This document shows, piece by piece, positions 1 to 8,201 of a DNA stretch of 64,000 nucleotides. Under the pieces are notes generated by a model, which saw only the letters and a program-made list of their open reading frames with translations, was not told where the DNA came from and made no database searches. The translations under genes and the position numbers were made by a program. Source of the stretch: Marixanthomonas spongiae (GTDB lineage Bacteria > Bacteroidota > Bacteroidia > Flavobacteriales > Flavobacteriaceae); the NCBI RefSeq assembly GCF_003095375.1, contig NZ_QEHR01000009.1, positions 55,459 through 119,458 of the forward strand. The letters run 5' to 3'. Position 1 is the stretch's first letter. Every line of letters begins with the position of its first letter.

Positions 1-9
1 CTTGGTACG

Positions 10-1287
10 TTAAAAGCCATATTTGTTATTCCAAAGTGATTTTAAATAGGCTTTTAATTTGTTTTCCCTGCTGTTGTTTCCGGGTTTGTACAAGGATGTT
101 CCTTTAATCTCTTCCGGTAAAAATTCGTGGGGTGTAAAGTTGCCTTCGTAATTATGGGCGTATTCATAGTCTTTTCCGTAGCCCAGTTCTTTCATCAATT
201 TGGTGGGGGCATTCCTGATGGATAATGGTACCGATAAATCTCCCGTTTGCTTTACCAGTTGCTGTGCTTTGTTGATGGCATCGTAAGCGGCGTTGCTTTT
301 TGCTGAAGTGGCTAAATAAATCGTACATTGGCTTAAAATAATGCGAGCCTCGGGATAGCCAATGGTGTTAACGGCCTGAAAGGTATTGTTGGCCATTACG
401 AGTGCCGTGGGGTTGGCCAGCCCAATATCTTCCGAAGCCAAAATAACCAACCGTCTTGCTATGAATTTTACGTCCTCACCCCCTTCGATCATCCGTGCCA
501 ACCAGTAAACAGCCGCATTGGGATCGCTACCGCGAATGCTTTTAATAAATGCCGAAATGATATCGTAATGCTGTTCCCCGGCTTTATCGTACAAGACGGT
601 GTTTTTCTGTACTTTTTTCTGAACCATTTCATTAGTTAACACAATAGCATCACTGTTTTCAGATATGACCACCAGTTCCAGTATATTCAACAATTTTCGG
701 CCATCGCCACCTGATAACCGGAGTAAGGCTTCTGTTTCTTTTAGCTCAATTTTTTTCTGTTGTAGCAGCTCATCCTTTTCAATGGCGCGTTGTAAAAGGG
801 CTTCTAAGTCTTCTTTGGTAAAAGGTTTCAATACATAAACTTGGCAGCGTGACAATAGGGCAGGGATCACTTCAAAACTCGGGTTTTCGGTCGTGGCGCC
901 AATAAGGGTCACCCAGCCTTTTTCAACGGCTCCAAGTAGCGAATCTTGTTGCGACTTACTGAACCGGTGGATTTCGTCAATGAAAAGGATGGGGTTCTTG
1001 GTCGAAAACAGATCATCGCTCTTTTTCGCTTTGTTGATTACCTCTCTCACGGCAGCCACCCCGCTGTCCACCGCACTGAGCGTGTAGAAGGGGCGGTTGC
1101 TTTGGTTGGCAATAATGGATGCAAGTGTGGTTTTTCCAATTCCCGGTGGTCCCCACAAGATCATAGACGATAAAACTCCAGAGGAAAGTTGGGTAGTCAA
1201 AGCTCCATTGGGGCCTACCAAATGTTGCTGGCTTATGTAATCTTCGAGGGATTTTGGGCGTATGCGTTCGGCTAAAGGTGTGCTCAT
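10..1287 (-). CDS. rarA: Replication-associated recombination protein A (RarA/MgsA), AAA+ ATPase
   Basis: RarA acts at stalled replication forks as a clamp-loader-like ATPase that interacts with SSB and DNA ends. The 425-residue product has the family's usual length. It shows Walker A GPPGIGKT at residues 46-53, Walker B LFIDEIH at 101-107 and a sensor-1 segment ATTENPSF at 131-138. The C-terminal half matches the MgsA tetramerisation region, with GGEDVKFIARR as a conserved stretch. The start is an ATG. A TAATTTTG box on the minus strand (1293-1300) lies only 5 nt before it, so the message may be leaderless or very short-leadered. The gene stands alone and is divergent from the rhomboid gene. 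Confidence 0.95.
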   Translation of the reverse strand: MSTPLAERIRPKSLEDYISQQHLVGPNGALTTQLSSGVLSSMILWGPPGIGKTTLASIIANQSNRPFYTLSAVDSGVAAVREVINKAKKSDDLFSTKNPILFIDEIHRFSKSQQDSLLGAVEKGWVTLIGATTENPSFEVIPALLSRCQVYVLKPFTKEDLEALLQRAIEKDELLQQKKIELKETEALLRLSGGDGRKLLNILELVVISENSDAIVLTNEMVQKKVQKNTVLYDKAGEQHYDIISAFIKSIRGSDPNAAVYWLARMIEGGEDVKFIARRLVILASEDIGLANPTALVMANNTFQAVNTIGYPEARIILSQCTIYLATSAKSNAAYDAINKAQQLVKQTGDLSVPLSIRNAPTKLMKELGYGKDYEYAHNYEGNFTPHEFLPEEIKGTSLYKPGNNSRENKLKAYLKSLWNNKYGF

Positions 1288-1376
1288 AGGTACAAAATTA
1301 CGATTTTAACTATCGTGCTCCACTGACAAATTATCATTAATTTAGCCTTGGGATTGTTTTTTGTTAAGTAACCTAT

Positions 1377-2180
1377 ATGTTCAAAAAAGAACCGTTATCG
1401 TTTTACCCGGGTGTTATTTACGGCCCTTTGCTGTTTGTACTCAGCATCTGGATTGTGTATTGGGCCGAAATACGTTTTGGATGGCGCTTTAATACCTACG
1501 GAATCTACCCACAACGGGCGGAAGGTTTACGTGGCATTATCTTTGGCCCTTTTATACACGGCGGATTGCAGCACTTGTTCAATAACTCCATACCGCTTTT
1601 TGTGTTGAGCGCCGCACTCTTTTATTTTTACCGAAACGTAAAATGGAAAGTGCTGTTGGGCGGTATGTTGTTGACTGGGTTACTCACTTGGGCCATAGGA
1701 CGGCCATCCTACCATATTGGCGCAAGCGGAATGGTGTATTTATTGGCTTCGTTTTTATTTTTCAGAGGGGTGTTTTCAAAACAATACCAGTTGGTTGCCC
1801 TGTCATTGGCGGTGGTTTTCCTCTATGGCAGCTTATTGTGGTATGTTTTTCCAATAGACACCAAGATTTCTTGGGAAGGTCATTTATCCGGGTTTTTGGT
1901 GGGATTGGTGTTTGCTTTTTTCTTTAAGGAGGACCCCATCCCGACCAAGAAATACGAATGGCAACGGGATGATTATAATCCTGAGGAAGATGAATTTTTA
2001 CAACATTTTGATGAAGACGGAAACTTTATAGAAAACCGTGTTGAAACTGAAACCGAAATTGAAACTGAATTTGGGGCTGAATCGGAACTGGATCCTGAAA
2101 CCGAGGCCGAAATTGAAAAAAAACTAACTAAGATAAATTATTACTTCAGGAAAAATCCAAAAAACGATGCCAATAATTAA
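1377..2180 (+). CDS. Rhomboid-family intramembrane serine protease
   Basis: An integral membrane protease that would cleave transmembrane segments of unknown substrates. The family signature is complete: HGGLQHLFNN at residues 61-70 (H-x4-H-x3-N), the catalytic serine in GASG at 115-118, and the partner histidine H169 in EGHLSG. About six hydrophobic segments fill residues 10-185. After residue 185 comes a soluble tail of about 80 residues that is very rich in Glu and Thr, and is unusual compared with minimal rhomboids. The TAA is followed after 15 nt by the end of the convergent rlmB. Confidence 0.93.
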   Translation: MFKKEPLSFYPGVIYGPLLFVLSIWIVYWAEIRFGWRFNTYGIYPQRAEGLRGIIFGPFIHGGLQHLFNNSIPLFVLSAALFYFYRNVKWKVLLGGMLLTGLLTWAIGRPSYHIGASGMVYLLASFLFFRGVFSKQYQLVALSLAVVFLYGSLLWYVFPIDTKISWEGHLSGFLVGLVFAFFFKEDPIPTKKYEWQRDDYNPEEDEFLQHFDEDGNFIENRVETETEIETEFGAESELDPETEAEIEKKLTKINYYFRKNPKNDANN

Positions 2181-2195
2181 AGTTTGTTTTTACTT

Positions 2196-2939
2196 TTAAT
2201 GCTTTTTGTTTCGTTGCCGCACTAATTCATACAAAAACGCCCCGCAAGCCACGCTGACGTTTAGGGAGTTTATTTCGCCCAGTAAGGGCAATGCCGCTTG
2301 TTCGTCCACTAATTTCAATACCGAATGGGAAATCCCTTTGCCTTCAGAGCCCATAATCAACGCCATTGGTTCAGTAAAGGAAACGGAATACAGGTCTTTC
2401 TCCGTTTTTTCGGTTGCCGCGACTGTTTTAATGCCTGAGCCTTGCAGGTAATATATGGCATCTTTTATATGATCTACTTTGCAAATTGGCATCTTGAAAA
2501 TAGCCCCGGCTGAGGTCTTTACCGTATCACCAGTAATGGGAGCGCCCCCTTTTTTCTGAATGATGATGCCATCGACCCCGGTACATTCGGCCGTACGGAT
2601 AATGGCGCCAAAGTTGCGCACATCGCTTATTTGATCCAGCACCAAAAATAAGGGTGTCTTTTTAGACGCTATCGCGCTCTCGATAAGCTCTTCTAAGCCA
2701 ACGAAGGAAATAGGGGAGGTAACGGCCACGACACCTTGGTGGTTTCCGTTGGTCAGTCGATTCAGTTTCTCTACCGGAACGTGGTTAACGGTCACGTGTT
2801 TGTTTTGCAGTTTCTTTTCAATGGACGCCAGCTTATCGTTACCGGAGTCTTTTATTAAATAAACTTTATCAATTTCAGTATCGGACTTTATGGCTTCCAG
2901 AACAGGATAGATGCCAAAGATGTTGTCTTTTTTGCTCAT
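2196..2939 (-). CDS. rlmB: 23S rRNA (guanosine-2'-O-)-methyltransferase RlmB, SpoU family
   Basis: This enzyme methylates the ribose of a conserved guanosine (G2251 in E. coli numbering) of 23S rRNA using S-adenosylmethionine. The 247-residue protein has the N-terminal SpoU substrate-binding domain (1-75) and the SPOUT knot domain. Motif 1 is around N109 to R115 in VRNFGAIIR, motif 2 is IMGSEGKGIS at 195-204, and motif 3 is SLNVSVACGAF at 225-235. The start is an ATG at 2939. A paralogous TrmH-type enzyme is possible, but the FGIYPVLEAI N-terminus is typical of RlmB. Confidence 0.93.
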   Translation of the reverse strand: MSKKDNIFGIYPVLEAIKSDTEIDKVYLIKDSGNDKLASIEKKLQNKHVTVNHVPVEKLNRLTNGNHQGVVAVTSPISFVGLEELIESAIASKKTPLFLVLDQISDVRNFGAIIRTAECTGVDGIIIQKKGGAPITGDTVKTSAGAIFKMPICKVDHIKDAIYYLQGSGIKTVAATEKTEKDLYSVSFTEPMALIMGSEGKGISHSVLKLVDEQAALPLLGEINSLNVSVACGAFLYELVRQRNKKH

Positions 2940-2950
2940 GGTGTAAAAGT

Positions 2951-3550
2951 AAAAAAGAGGTTGTCTAAAAACAATTTACACGACTTTTATTTTTGGTCTT
3001 TTTTGACTTTAACCCAAGGTTGTTTTGGTTATTTGGAGTTTAATATGAGAATCAGAGGTAGCAAAAATAGTTTATAGGCTTCTAAGTTCACTTTTTCAAG
3101 CTCTCTCAGCAAAATGACTTGATGTTCGTATGGTGTTTTATGTTGTTAAAAACTGGTTTTGCATTCCAATATTATTGGTTTATATGAGCGATATCTTTTG
3201 GGTTGAATAGTTTTTTATCTTTTTCCTTAACCCTTGTTCAAAGGATTTAGATTGCCCAAACAAGTATAAAACCAAAAACTTATTAAGTCCATAGAGCGTT
3301 AACTCGATGTGCCCCGAGCTTGATAATGTTCTTTATAGAACGTACAGCTATCATTTCTATTATTATATTGACGTTACGATCCCGATAAATTTTGGGAAGA
3401 AGATACTCACAGCTTAAAGGAAGAAGGCCGAACTGGATCTGTTTTATGAATTTTGGGCATATATACAGAACTTATTTTATATTATGAAGATATAGAATAT
3501 ACGCAGAATAACCATGAAAAGAGGCTGCCTTTATGGACAGCCTCTTTTTT
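2951..3550. mobile_element. Decayed insertion-sequence-like remnant with imperfect terminal inverted repeats
   Basis: This fills the 640-bp gap between rlmB and the SusD gene. The ends, 2951-2970 and the complement of 3531-3550, both begin AAAAAAGAGG and match at 17 of 20 positions. Inside, on the minus strand, an ATG-poor reading frame stays open for over 90 codons (about 3460 down to a stop at 3180) and includes the stretch GLNKFLVLYLFGQSKSFEQG. A second open stretch (about 3140 down to 3029) includes EHQVILLRELEKVNLEAYKL. I cannot assign a transposase family. The right end doubles as a terminator hairpin, so the inverted repeat could be partly coincidental. Confidence 0.45.
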
Positions 3551-3552
3551 CT
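3514..3552 (-). terminator. Rho-independent terminator of the susCD operon
   Basis: A GAGGCTG/CAGCCTC stem encloses a 10-nt loop and is followed by T runs on both strands. It lies about 30-40 nt past the SusD stop codon, so it most likely ends the SusC-SusD transcript. It overlaps the right inverted repeat of the decayed element. Confidence 0.7.
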
Positions 3553-3581
3553 TTGTTTATAAATTACCTTAACTTAAAAAA

Positions 3582-4979
3582 TTAATTGTAACCGGCATTC
3601 TGTTTAGACAGTGGGTTGTTGTCAATTTCTTGTCTTGGCATAGGAAATGCATAATTTGTACTTCCATATTCTGGACCACCGTGTGTTTGATTAGCCGGAT
3701 CGATTACAGGAATGTCTCTTCCTGTTCTAGCCAAATCATCAAAACGGAAACCTTCAAAAGCAAGTTCTTTTCTTCTTTCCTTTAAGATATTTGTCATATT
3801 AGAAACTGAGTACGTAGTACCGTTTCTGTTTTCAGGTATACTGTTTAAGTATTGTAAAGACAAATCTGGGTTTGTTTCTAAAAGTGCTTCAGCATAATTT
3901 AAGACCACCTCTGCATATCTTATTACTTTAATATTGTCATCAAATGAGCCTAAGGTAGGATATTTCCCCATGTTTCTTAATCTACCATTACGATCTTCCG
4001 ATATCATTTCAGGAGAATTTCTAACATCGTTAGGACCAAATTCGGCGTCAGTAGGGAAATTATCTAAAACCTCAATATCCCCATAAGACGCACCTCTATA
4101 TATATTGGCTATTCCATTGATTGAATTACTTGTTGATGGGGTTTGCTCTAATTCAAAAATAGATGCGGGCGGTACGGTTTTTTGAGCCCAATAGTCTACA
4201 TAGTTGTCAGCAGTGGTTAAATTGAAATTACCAATGATTGCTTCACAGGCTGTTCGTGCAATATCGTATTCTTGAAAATAAGTTGCAACGCGAGCTTTAA
4301 TTGCTTGAGCGGCAAAGGTGGTAATAGTAATTTTATTCGGATCATTTTGACCAGGAGTCAATAATGATAATGCTTTATCGAGGTCTGCGTAAATTTTATT
4401 CTTTGTTTCTGAGACTGTACTTCTTGCGACATATAGGTCCTCATCTTTAAAACCAGTTACATATGAAACACCTAAAGCATTATTGCCTCCTTGTCCAGAA
4501 ACAAATTGTTGTCCATATACCCGTAATAAATCAAAATGTACAAGTGCTCTTATGGCATAAGCTTCACCTTTAATTTGGTTTATTACTTCAGGATCTCCTT
4601 CAATGCCTTCAGCAGCAATCAATAGGTTAACATTGGCTAATGAACCATAAGCATATTGCATGATTTCAGCAACGGTGCCTGATTGTGGCAAGAGATTCAT
4701 CTGGGCAACATCTAAAAAACGACCAGAATTTGCATTGGCGAAAACATTATCAGCTCTAGCTTCTCCAGCGATAATAATATTCCTGCCCCAATACCGGTAA
4801 TCTACCATTAGCGCATAGGTTCCATCCATATACTGTCTTGCCTGTTCAACTGTTTCCAGATCTTCAACAGGAATGTCATCAGCAAGTATTGGTTCTAAAT
4901 TTTCTTTAGAACACGATGCAACTATTAAAGATGTAAAAAACAATAATAGTGCTTTTTGTATTAATATATTCTTTTTCAT
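3582..4979 (-). CDS. SusD/RagB-family nutrient-binding outer-membrane lipoprotein
   Basis: This surface lipoprotein forms the lid on the SusC channel and binds the imported glycan or peptide. The 465-residue product begins with a lipoprotein signal ending in VASC (Cys23). It has the tetratricopeptide-rich SusD fold, with the characteristic RALVHFDLLRVYG segment, and the C-terminal motif ILKERRKELAFEGFRFDDLAR found in nearly all SusD proteins. It lies 4 nt after the SusC gene and is surely co-transcribed. No glycoside hydrolase, peptidase or regulator flanks the pair, so the substrate cannot be read from the context. Confidence 0.95.
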   Translation of the reverse strand: MKKNILIQKALLLFFTSLIVASCSKENLEPILADDIPVEDLETVEQARQYMDGTYALMVDYRYWGRNIIIAGEARADNVFANANSGRFLDVAQMNLLPQSGTVAEIMQYAYGSLANVNLLIAAEGIEGDPEVINQIKGEAYAIRALVHFDLLRVYGQQFVSGQGGNNALGVSYVTGFKDEDLYVARSTVSETKNKIYADLDKALSLLTPGQNDPNKITITTFAAQAIKARVATYFQEYDIARTACEAIIGNFNLTTADNYVDYWAQKTVPPASIFELEQTPSTSNSINGIANIYRGASYGDIEVLDNFPTDAEFGPNDVRNSPEMISEDRNGRLRNMGKYPTLGSFDDNIKVIRYAEVVLNYAEALLETNPDLSLQYLNSIPENRNGTTYSVSNMTNILKERRKELAFEGFRFDDLARTGRDIPVIDPANQTHGGPEYGSTNYAFPMPRQEIDNNPLSKQNAGYN

Positions 4980-4983
4980 TTTT

Positions 4984-7900
4984 TTAAAATTTTAAATTAA
5001 CGTTTAGTGCTATCGCCTTTGTTGGAGGTGTAGATAAATTGGTAAAACCACTGGTGTCAATCTCTGGGTCCCACTTTAATCTATCGTCTTTTATCCAGGT
5101 AACTAAATTCGTTCCTCTAACAGATACGGTTAATCCATCAATACCAATAGAGTCAGTTAATTCAGGATTAAAACTATATCCCACTGCTACACTTCGTAAC
5201 CTTATATAATCACCATCATATAAAAACCTGGTGGAAGAGCTCGCCGCATTAGAAATAAGAGGGTCGTTGAAGTCCATTCTGGGGTGAGTTGCGTTATCGC
5301 CAGGTTGTCTCCATATGCCATCGTATAAAACTGTAGTAGCGTTAAATGAGTTTAACCTTGTCCCATTTGAGGTCTGGGTATAACCGGCCCAGTCTTCAAA
5401 CACTTTATTGCCGCCTGCAAAGTAAAAACTAGCTTCTGCAAAAAAGTTATGTAGATCAACTCTTGTGCCAAATCCACCACTGTAAGTGGGTAGTGCATTA
5501 TAATCTGTGTAAACACGTTCAGCGTCACTATATGTATTGGTTGTTTCTGTCAGTGTTTCATCGGTGTACCATAGTGGGTCTCCGTTTGCAGGATCAACTC
5601 CTGCCCAAACAGGTAAATACCATTCATAAACTTTTTTACCGTCCTGAACAACTCTGGTTCCAGTAATTATTTCTGCATCTTCAGGAACCCCAAATACTTC
5701 ATTTTCCAAAGAAGCAAAGTTACCGCGAACATTCCATTTAAAGTTGTCATTGCTAATCACATCTGCACTAATCTCAAACTCATAGCCTTTGTTGCTCATA
5801 TTACCTATGTTTTGCAAGGCTCTACCGCCTCCACCATCACCAATAAATTGGGAGCTATAAGCAAGAGGTGCATTTAAAAGCATATCACTGGTTTCATTAG
5901 AATAATATCCTAAAGTTCCTGAAATTCTATTATTAAATAAACCAAAATCTAAAGCAAGGTCTCTTTTCAAGCCTTTTTCCCAACCGGCTGTTGTACCAAA
6001 ACCAGCAATGAATAAAGCGGGAGAGCCATCATTGTAGGTGTTTGAGAAATTCGCTAAAGCCTGAAATTGATTCCTGTTTATACCAGAATTACCGGTTGTA
6101 CCATAGCCTCCTTTAAGGCGCAATGTGTTAATGACAGAAGAATTTTTCAAAAATGATTCTTCGTGAATATTCCAAGCAACTCCAATAGAATAAAAGTCAT
6201 CAAATCTGGTGTCTTTACTAAATCTAGAATCACCTTGATAAGAAATAGACGCATCCAAAACGTATTTTGAGTCGAAATCATAATTGAATAAGCCTACTAA
6301 ACGGGTTGAAGTTCTATCGGAAAAAGAAGAAAAAGCACCATAATTGTCAGATGTCGCACTTAGATTTTTTAAAATCTTGTTCGGGAAATTTTCTCCGTAA
6401 CCTTGTAAATAATACGTTTTATATTTAGCATATTCAGTCAATCCAGTTACTCTAAAACTATGCTTCTCACCCAAATCAAATGAGTAATCAACTTGATTTT
6501 GAGAGGTGTAATTGAAAAGTCTTTGGGCAGATTCAATTGCTGAACCTCCTATATCTTCACCATCTCCGTGTACTGGGTTTTGGTACCCTTTATAATATGC
6601 TAGGGAATAATCTATGTTAAAAACAGTTTTAAGGGTCAAGTTTCTCAATAAATCATAGCTTAAATCTGTTGCTTGAATGACCCTCGTAACATCATTTCTT
6701 CGAATATCATTTCTTGCTGTGTAAACGGTATTGTGCAAACTCGTAAAGTCTGTAAAGTCTTCACCGATATTAGGTGTGCCGTCAGCGTTATATGGATTGA
6801 TAAATGGAGACAAGAATAATTTTGACAGGTTCGGATTAGAGAAGAAAGCACCTTGCTCCAATGAAGCGTTTTGCTTAATATTAGACCCATTAATAGTAAT
6901 GCCCAGATTTAACTTGTCGTTTAAATCGGTATTGTACTTTAAGGAACCACTAACACGTTCATAATCTGAACCAATTACAGTAGCTTCTGAGTAGTTATAA
7001 CCTAAAGAAGCATAAAATGTTGAATTTTCGCCACCTTGAGTTACCGAAAAATTAATGTCAGTTAATGCAGCATTATCATTTTCAACCGCATCTTCCCAGT
7101 CGATATCAGGTCTTCCGGTTTCTAACCAGTTTATTGCTCCAGCAAAACGGGAAGGAGAGTCCAAAATATATTGACGGACATCGCCTCTAGTTGCAATTGT
7201 GCCATCGCCATTAATACCCGATCCAAAAGACTGCCAAAGAGATTCTTCAAGTAATTCCAGTTTTTGACTGCCACTTAAAGGAGTCAAGCCCTTTACAGCA
7301 TTGTTAACATATCCAGTATTTGTTGTTAAATTGAATTGTGTTTTCCCACTTTTTCCAGATTTAGTCGTTATTAAGATAACTCCATTAGACCCAGAAGCTC
7401 CATAGGGAGCGGTAGAAACTGCATCTTTTAAAACAGTTATGTTTTCTATATTACTTGGTGCTACCAATGAAAAAACACTCACGCTACTAACATTTGCGCT
7501 ACCTGAAATGTTACCTGCAGTAACAGGTATCCCGTCAATTACAATCAATGGTTCATTGCTAGCTGTAACAGATTGTATTCCGCGTATTCTTATTTCTTGA
7601 GAAGAACCAGGAGTACCTGATGTGGCATTGATTTGCAGACCAGAAACAGTTCCTTGCAACGCTTGGTCAGCACTTACAAATGGCGATTTCTCAATAGCCT
7701 CAGAATTCACGGTTACTACATTTCCCGTAATCTCATTTCGGGTTCTTTTAATACCAAAAGCTGTAATTACAACCTCATCAAGTTCTGATCCAGCTTGCAT
7801 GGTAACATCAATAGTGTTCGAGGCGCCAACTTTTTTCTGCTGGGTCTCAAACCCAACATAACTGTAAGTCAACGTCTGTCCAACTTCAGCTTGAATGGAG

Positions 7901-8082
7901 TAATTCCCATCAAAGTCCGATTGGGTACCTTTGCTCGTCCCCTTGATAATGATATTTACCCCGGGCAAGGGAAGCCCAGTATCATCGGTAATTGTACCTG
8001 TAATTGTTTTTTCTTGTGCGAACGATAGTTGCACTACTAACGCCAGTAAAAGCGTTAAAATTCCACTAAACTTTGTTTTCAT
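4984..8082 (-). CDS. SusC/RagA-family TonB-linked outer-membrane receptor
   Basis: This TonB-dependent channel imports substrate handed over by the adjoining SusD partner. I start it at the ATG at 8082, because from there the protein (1032 residues) opens with a standard signal peptide ending LSFAQ. The upstream in-frame ATG at 8139 would put 19 unlikely residues before it. The order is signal peptide, a carboxypeptidase-regulatory-like domain (about 25-100, with LPGVNIIIKGTSKG), the plug (about 110-230) and the 22-strand barrel ending in LNVNLKF. There is no N-terminal STN signalling domain and no adjacent ECF sigma or FecR, unlike the 42-46 kb receptor. Confidence 0.95.
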   Translation of the reverse strand: MKTKFSGILTLLLALVVQLSFAQEKTITGTITDDTGLPLPGVNIIIKGTSKGTQSDFDGNYSIQAEVGQTLTYSYVGFETQQKKVGASNTIDVTMQAGSELDEVVITAFGIKRTRNEITGNVVTVNSEAIEKSPFVSADQALQGTVSGLQINATSGTPGSSQEIRIRGIQSVTASNEPLIVIDGIPVTAGNISGSANVSSVSVFSLVAPSNIENITVLKDAVSTAPYGASGSNGVILITTKSGKSGKTQFNLTTNTGYVNNAVKGLTPLSGSQKLELLEESLWQSFGSGINGDGTIATRGDVRQYILDSPSRFAGAINWLETGRPDIDWEDAVENDNAALTDINFSVTQGGENSTFYASLGYNYSEATVIGSDYERVSGSLKYNTDLNDKLNLGITINGSNIKQNASLEQGAFFSNPNLSKLFLSPFINPYNADGTPNIGEDFTDFTSLHNTVYTARNDIRRNDVTRVIQATDLSYDLLRNLTLKTVFNIDYSLAYYKGYQNPVHGDGEDIGGSAIESAQRLFNYTSQNQVDYSFDLGEKHSFRVTGLTEYAKYKTYYLQGYGENFPNKILKNLSATSDNYGAFSSFSDRTSTRLVGLFNYDFDSKYVLDASISYQGDSRFSKDTRFDDFYSIGVAWNIHEESFLKNSSVINTLRLKGGYGTTGNSGINRNQFQALANFSNTYNDGSPALFIAGFGTTAGWEKGLKRDLALDFGLFNNRISGTLGYYSNETSDMLLNAPLAYSSQFIGDGGGGRALQNIGNMSNKGYEFEISADVISNDNFKWNVRGNFASLENEVFGVPEDAEIITGTRVVQDGKKVYEWYLPVWAGVDPANGDPLWYTDETLTETTNTYSDAERVYTDYNALPTYSGGFGTRVDLHNFFAEASFYFAGGNKVFEDWAGYTQTSNGTRLNSFNATTVLYDGIWRQPGDNATHPRMDFNDPLISNAASSSTRFLYDGDYIRLRSVAVGYSFNPELTDSIGIDGLTVSVRGTNLVTWIKDDRLKWDPEIDTSGFTNLSTPPTKAIALNVNLKF

Positions 8083-8201
8083 TTTATAATTTATTTGAAT
8101 TAGCCAACGCCAAAAATCACAATAAAAAGTTAAATACACAACTTTTATACCCTAAATTTTGGTTTTTTTTAAACTGAGAAAGTAGTTATCGCAAGGTTTT
8201 C

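Noticed and set aside
3180..3465. The minus-strand open frame as a functional gene
   Set aside because: It lacks a plausible start and ribosome-binding site, and the second segment is interrupted. It is reported as a remnant.
4984..8139. Longer SusC start at 8139
   Set aside because: The 19 added residues precede a perfect signal peptide; the ATG at 8082 is preferred.
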